Assembly (NCBI GenBank): GCA_044341215.1
Contig: JBIISC010000001.1
Span: 47,065 to 111,064 of the forward strand
Direction: 5' to 3'
Origin: JAFMIT01 sp044341215
GTDB lineage: Bacteria; Actinomycetota; Actinomycetes; S36-B12; UBA5976
Length of the DNA: 64,000 bases
Part shown: positions 60,760-64,000 of the stretch, piece by piece
Layout of the letters: each line of letters starts with the position of its first letter
Numbering within the stretch: position 1 is the stretch's first letter
Program-made: the position numbers and the translations under genes
The notes under the pieces: model-generated
Told to the model about the DNA's origin: nothing
The model's input: only the letters and a program-made list of their open reading frames with translations
The model's database searches: none

Positions 60760-61584
60760 TTAGAACCTTGGAGGAGGTGCATCCGCCAATAAACAGCGCA
60801 GATCTTCACAGACATAAGTAGGTTTCCCTGCTGGATGGTCTGGGATATCTTGAAGACTATGGACGCCAGTAAGCATTAAAAGGCTATCAATGGAGCAATT
60901 GTTTGCACCCTCAATATCGGTATCGATCCGATCGCCAATTACCAAAGCCGAAACAGCCCCCATACGTTCAATCGTCTCGACGAACAAGGCTGGCTGCGGT
61001 TTACCTGCCACTAATGGCTCTTGGCCAGATAAATTAACAAGCATTTGAACAAATCCGCCGTTTCCGGGGCCCAAACCATGCGGGGTTGGAACTGTCAAGT
61101 CTCGGTTTGTAGCAATCCAAGGTTTCTTCTTAGCAATCGCTAATGCTGCTGTGTTCAAATCCCACCACGAAGTGTCGACCCCATGTCCTTGAATTACTCC
61201 TGCAACTTCAGCGGCAATAATTCCATTTGACTCGTGGTTGCGAGTAGCCCGAATTGGATTTAGTCCACATTCTTTGACTGCAATATCGATGCCAATACCA
61301 CCCACAACTAAAACTTGTGAGTCTGCTGGAACTTTGCTGGCTAGCAGGCGAGCTCCTGCTTGGGCACTTGTAACAACATCTGCATCCTGTATTTGAAGCC
61401 CTAATTCTCGTAGATGTTTTGCAACTTGCTCGGGGCTGCGCGATGCATTGTTTGTCGCCGCACTGATTTTCACTTTGCTTGCAACAGAATTCAAAGACTC
61501 AATTGCATGTGGAACTGACTTATCTCCGATGTAGACAACACCATCTAAATCTAGAATCAAAAGGTCATATTTTCCCCATAGCAT
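60760..61584 (-). CDS. HAD-superfamily subclass IIA phosphatase (Rv1692-like)
   Basis: A 274-aa phosphatase of the NagD/glycerol-3-phosphate-phosphatase type. Catalytic motif LDLDGVVYIGD (Asp11 and Asp13), SAATNNASRSP (motif II), GKPQPALF (motif III Lys) and VIGDRIDTDIEGA (motif IV). Rv1692 acts on glycerol 3-phosphate; the substrate here is inferred by position. The ATG has TATTCT 6 nt upstream. Confidence 0.87.
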   Translation of the reverse strand: MLWGKYDLLILDLDGVVYIGDKSVPHAIESLNSVASKVKISAATNNASRSPEQVAKHLRELGLQIQDADVVTSAQAGARLLASKVPADSQVLVVGGIGIDIAVKECGLNPIRATRNHESNGIIAAEVAGVIQGHGVDTSWWDLNTAALAIAKKKPWIATNRDLTVPTPHGLGPGNGGFVQMLVNLSGQEPLVAGKPQPALFVETIERMGAVSALVIGDRIDTDIEGANNCSIDSLLMLTGVHSLQDIPDHPAGKPTYVCEDLRCLLADAPPPRF

Positions 61585-61590
61585 GAGAAG

Positions 61591-61596
61591 AGAATA
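61591..61596 (-). promoter_or_regulatory. -10 box of the HAD phosphatase gene (leaderless)
   Basis: TATTCT on the minus strand, 6 nt before the ATG at 61584, in the 18-nt gap after the SSB-like gene. Confidence 0.5.
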
Positions 61597-61602
61597 CCTC
61601 GT

Positions 61603-61920
61603 CTAGACCAGCTGTTGCTTTGCGATTCTTTTGATACTCAAAACTTCCACTTCAAGTCGCGACGCATTGGCCCCCGCGGTCTGCCAAAACCGAGATCGCA
61701 AAATCCCAGAGATTTGTACTGGATTGCCCACGTCTAAGTTCTCTACTTTCGCGATAAGTGCTTTGCTGGCAATGTCGAAACTAATTGCGCATGGAATTGA
61801 ATCGCTACCAGATTCGACCCTTGGAACTTTGACTCGCCAAGTCAAAGCCCGCATACCGTTGGCAAATTCTCTTTCCACGGGGATATGGCTTACAAAACCA
61901 GAAATTTCTACAGTATTCAT
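61603..61920 (-). CDS. Short SSB-like OB-fold protein
   Basis: A 105-aa protein resembling one single-stranded-DNA-binding OB fold: VEISGFVSHIPVEREFANG, TWRVKVPRV, CAISFDIASKALIAK, GNPVQISGILRSRFW, SRLEVEVLSIKRI. It lacks the long acidic C-terminal tail that recruits repair partners in ordinary SSB, so it is a secondary SSB-like protein rather than the main one. CAGGAGATGAT precedes the ATG. Downstream lies the HAD gene. Confidence 0.72.
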   Translation of the reverse strand: MNTVEISGFVSHIPVEREFANGMRALTWRVKVPRVESGSDSIPCAISFDIASKALIAKVENLDVGNPVQISGILRSRFWQTAGANASRLEVEVLSIKRIAKQQLV

Positions 61921-62015
61921 ATCATCTCCTGATACGAAATTACTTGCTAACGACTGGTATTTCTATCCCAGAACTCAATTGTTGAAAAGTACTCATTTGC
62001 ATTGTTTGTGGAAAA

Positions 62016-63347
62016 CTACATTTCGGAGATAAGAACCGCACGTTCCGCTGCATCTGTTAAATCTTCTGTATCAGACAGCGAAGTTTTCACAAACCAATCA
62101 CGTGCCTCATCCAAACGATTTAGTTGCTGTAGAGCATTTGCGTATGCGTAACGTAACCGTGTTGTCGCCGGAGTCATTTTCTTCACATGGAGCTCTGGAC
62201 ATTCCAGAGTTGCAAGTGCTGCTTCATATTGCTTCAAATCTGCACGAGCACCAGAAATTACAATTCTAAACTCAATTCGAGTATCAGAATCCAACGAATG
62301 AACTTGATCGCTTTTAGCCAAATTCAATGCTTTTTCTGGTCTGCCGAGTCCCCGTTCACAATCTGCCATTAATGGCATAAAGTGTGGATCGCCGGTGATT
62401 CGCTGATAAGTTCTAAACTCATTCAGCGCTTCTGCCCATTTCTCGTTGAAGTATGACGCAAGCCCGCATAATTCCCGAACGCTTGCCAAACGACTTCCTT
62501 GACTGCGGGCAGCAATTGCATGTTGATAAGCACGCTCAGGGTCATCATCTTCCAATGCCATCATCGATGCTGCAAGATGTTTTCCGACATAATCTGCTGC
62601 CTTTGGAGCGATGTTGCGCAATTCTGCAAGAACCTGCTTCGGCAAAATCTTTGTATCAATATCATCAGAGACTTCGATGTAATCGTCGAGTGTCACTTCA
62701 CGATTTCGAACGCCACCTCGTTCTTTCGCCATTCCAACTGGCGCACCAAAGCTAGTGCCTCTTCGCGGATGATTATCAAAACCTGTTTTACTTGATGGAA
62801 GCTTCGGTGGCCGTCCCGATGAACTTCGCGGGCGATCGTCACTGCGACGTGAATCATCACGACGTGAATCTGGACGTGAAGAAGATGGACGACCAGTTGA
62901 ACGACGATCATCACTTCTGCGATCATCACTGCGACCTCTATCGCTACCGCGATCATCGCGACGTGAATCACCACGGGAATCAGGACGTGAAGAAGATGGA
63001 CGACCAGTTGAACGACGATCATCACTTCTGCGATCATCACTGCGACCTCTATCGCTACCGCGATCATCGCGACGTGAATCACCACGGGAATCAGGACGTG
63101 AAGAAGATGGACGACCAGTTGAACGACGATCATCACTTCTGCGATCATCACTGCGACCTCTATCGCTACCGCGATCATCGCGACGTGAATCATCACGGGA
63201 ATCAGGACGTGAAGAAGATGGTCGTGAAGATCCATTTCGAGGTGCACCTGGACGAGAACCTCCGCTACGTGGGGCACCGCCTCTAGAGCCACCTGATCCG
63301 CGATTGCGGTCGCCAGATCCGCGATTACTTGAACTTCGTTCTGCCAT
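62016..63347 (-). CDS. TPR-like protein with R/S/D/G repeat N-terminal domain
   Basis: A 443-aa protein. The N-terminal half (about 1-210) is low-complexity, rich in Arg, Ser, Asp and Gly, and includes a 37-residue unit (SSSRPDSRGDSRRDD, then GSDRGRSDDRRSDD, then RRSTGRP) present three times, plus a decayed fourth copy. The C-terminal half (about 225-443) is helical and TPR-like. The position matches Rv1691. The domain is probably disordered and nucleic-acid binding (inference). I chose ATG 63347, best spaced from the GGAG site; ATG 63350 is possible. Confidence 0.72.
   Translation of the reverse strand: MAERSSSNRGSGDRNRGSGGSRGGAPRSGGSRPGAPRNGSSRPSSSRPDSRDDSRRDDRGSDRGRSDDRRSDDRRSTGRPSSSRPDSRGDSRRDDRGSDRGRSDDRRSDDRRSTGRPSSSRPDSRGDSRRDDRGSDRGRSDDRRSDDRRSTGRPSSSRPDSRRDDSRRSDDRPRSSSGRPPKLPSSKTGFDNHPRRGTSFGAPVGMAKERGGVRNREVTLDDYIEVSDDIDTKILPKQVLAELRNIAPKAADYVGKHLAASMMALEDDDPERAYQHAIAARSQGSRLASVRELCGLASYFNEKWAEALNEFRTYQRITGDPHFMPLMADCERGLGRPEKALNLAKSDQVHSLDSDTRIEFRIVISGARADLKQYEAALATLECPELHVKKMTPATTRLRYAYANALQQLNRLDEARDWFVKTSLSDTEDLTDAAERAVLISEM
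62881..63213. repeat. Three tandem 111-bp direct repeats inside the TPR gene
   Basis: Units at 62881-62991, 62992-63102 and 63103-63213. Units 1 and 2 are identical; unit 3 differs at one position (C to T), which gives RDD instead of RGD in the protein. 111 is a multiple of 3, so copy-number change keeps the frame. Confidence 0.95.
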
Positions 63348-63365
63348 CATTTTCTCCTGATAATA

Positions 63366-63396
63366 AAAAAGGGGCCACCTTGCGGTGACCCCTTTT
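63366..63396 (-). terminator. Intrinsic terminator of the rRNA operon
   Basis: On the minus strand AAGGGGTCACC, loop GCAA, GGTGGCCCCTT, then a run of T. A long GC-rich stem followed by a U-tract directly after 5S rRNA. Confidence 0.9.
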
Positions 63397-63403
63397 GAAA
63401 AAT

Positions 63404-63521
63404 TGCCCGGCGGCGATCTACTCTCCCACACCTTCACAAGTGCAGTACCATCGACGCTGAGAGGCTTAGCTTCCGGGTTCGGAATGTAACCGGGCGTTTC
63501 CCTCTCGCTATGGCCGCCGAA
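63404..63521 (-). rRNA. rrf: 5S ribosomal RNA
   Basis: About 118 nt. On the minus strand it begins TTCGGCGGCCATAGCGAGAG, contains CCGAACCCGGAAGCTAAGCC and ends in a sequence pairing with the 5' end (GCCGCCGGGCA). These are conserved 5S features. Confidence 0.95.
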
Positions 63522-63622
63522 ACTCTATTGAGTTGACAATCGTTCCTCTATTTCTAGAGGGGGTTCCCGACCGTAACTCGGGAACCGCACAGTGGACGCG
63601 TATCAGTAATTCACAAAATTTG
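63522..63622 (-). other. 23S-5S internal spacer with two hairpins
   Basis: About 100 nt without a tRNA. It holds the hairpins CCTCTA-TTTC-TAGAGG (63545-63560) and GGTTCCCGA/TCGGGAACC (63562-63586), likely processing structures of the rRNA precursor. Confidence 0.75.

Positions 63623-64000
<378 letters not shown>

Noticed and set aside
62881..63213. Regular direct repeats as a CRISPR array
   Set aside because: The 111-bp units are contiguous without unique spacers, lie in frame inside a gene, and no cas gene is near.

Overview
The window is a gene-dense, AT-leaning chromosomal segment of a streamlined actinobacterium. The assignment rests on an actinobacterial gene set (mycothiol ligase MshC, PafB/PafC, a PAC2-family protein, DUF3090, DUF3099, a GarA-like FHA protein, an Lnt and polyprenol-phosphate-mannose-synthase pair, TlyA, an Rv1828/Rv1830-type MerR pair) and on gene orders that match several separate blocks of Mycobacterium and Streptomyces genomes. 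Very short intergenic gaps and moderate-to-low GC would fit a freshwater lineage such as the Nanopelagicales (acI), but that placement is inference. I see no insertion sequence, phage gene, CRISPR array or defence island; almost everything is housekeeping.

Layout. 1-2472: end of a SUF Fe-S operon (sufS tail, sufU, sufT) and an ABC-F protein. 2474-8813: SURF1, DUF3099, fabG-fabI, SixA, SerB, a lone ABC ATPase, a degenerate Nudix protein and uracil-DNA glycosylase. 8870-11480: ABC-2 exporter (two permeases, one ATPase), then tRNA-Leu(GAG) with a terminator. 11695-23689: M20 peptidase, aldo/keto reductase, uppP, DUF3090, mshC, pgi, PAC2, metH and an M50 site-2 protease. 23686-34140: trmI, FKBP, pafB, pafC, tatA, tatC, helY, a 5'-3' exonuclease, an Xaa-Pro peptidase and an amidohydrolase; the Pup-proteasome genes that sit between trmI and pafB in relatives are absent. 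34124-39569: lnt, ppm1, an Atg22-like MFS protein, a glycerophosphodiesterase and a PfkB kinase. 39566-45862: gcvP under a tandem glycine riboswitch, two MerR regulators flanking a DUF151 protein, an FHA protein, gcvH and a CDP-alcohol phosphatidyltransferase. 45901-57046: der, plsC, cmk, tyrA, aroH, a 166-bp AT-rich inverted-repeat element, rluB, scpB, scpA, parA with an RHH-like partner, xerD, a Nudix ADP-sugar hydrolase and pyrG. 57176-63347: recN, nadK, tlyA, a small protein, a HAD phosphatase, an SSB-like protein and a TPR protein with a 3 x 111-bp repeat domain. 63366-64000: the 3' end of an rRNA operon (terminator, 5S, partial 23S) on the minus strand.

How it works together. Fatty-acid elongation, lipid-precursor recycling and membrane-lipid genes (fabG, fabI, uppP, pgsA-like, plsC, lnt, ppm1) serve the envelope; serB, the glycine-cleavage genes and metH connect serine, glycine and one-carbon metabolism; tyrA and aroH make aromatic precursors; scpA/scpB, parA, xerD, recN, ung and pafBC serve chromosome maintenance and repair.

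Two window-wide patterns stand out. At least 13 genes have a TANNNT box 6-7 nt before the start codon, as expected for leaderless mRNAs. Eight of nine convergent gene pairs abut or overlap, four of them sharing a 4-bp stop-codon overlap, so most operon ends have no room for an intrinsic terminator; the only convincing terminators follow the tRNA and the rRNA operon. No non-genic stretch exceeds 300 bases; the largest are the gcvP leader (233 nt), the AT-rich element (224 nt) and the region before the PfkB kinase (168 nt).
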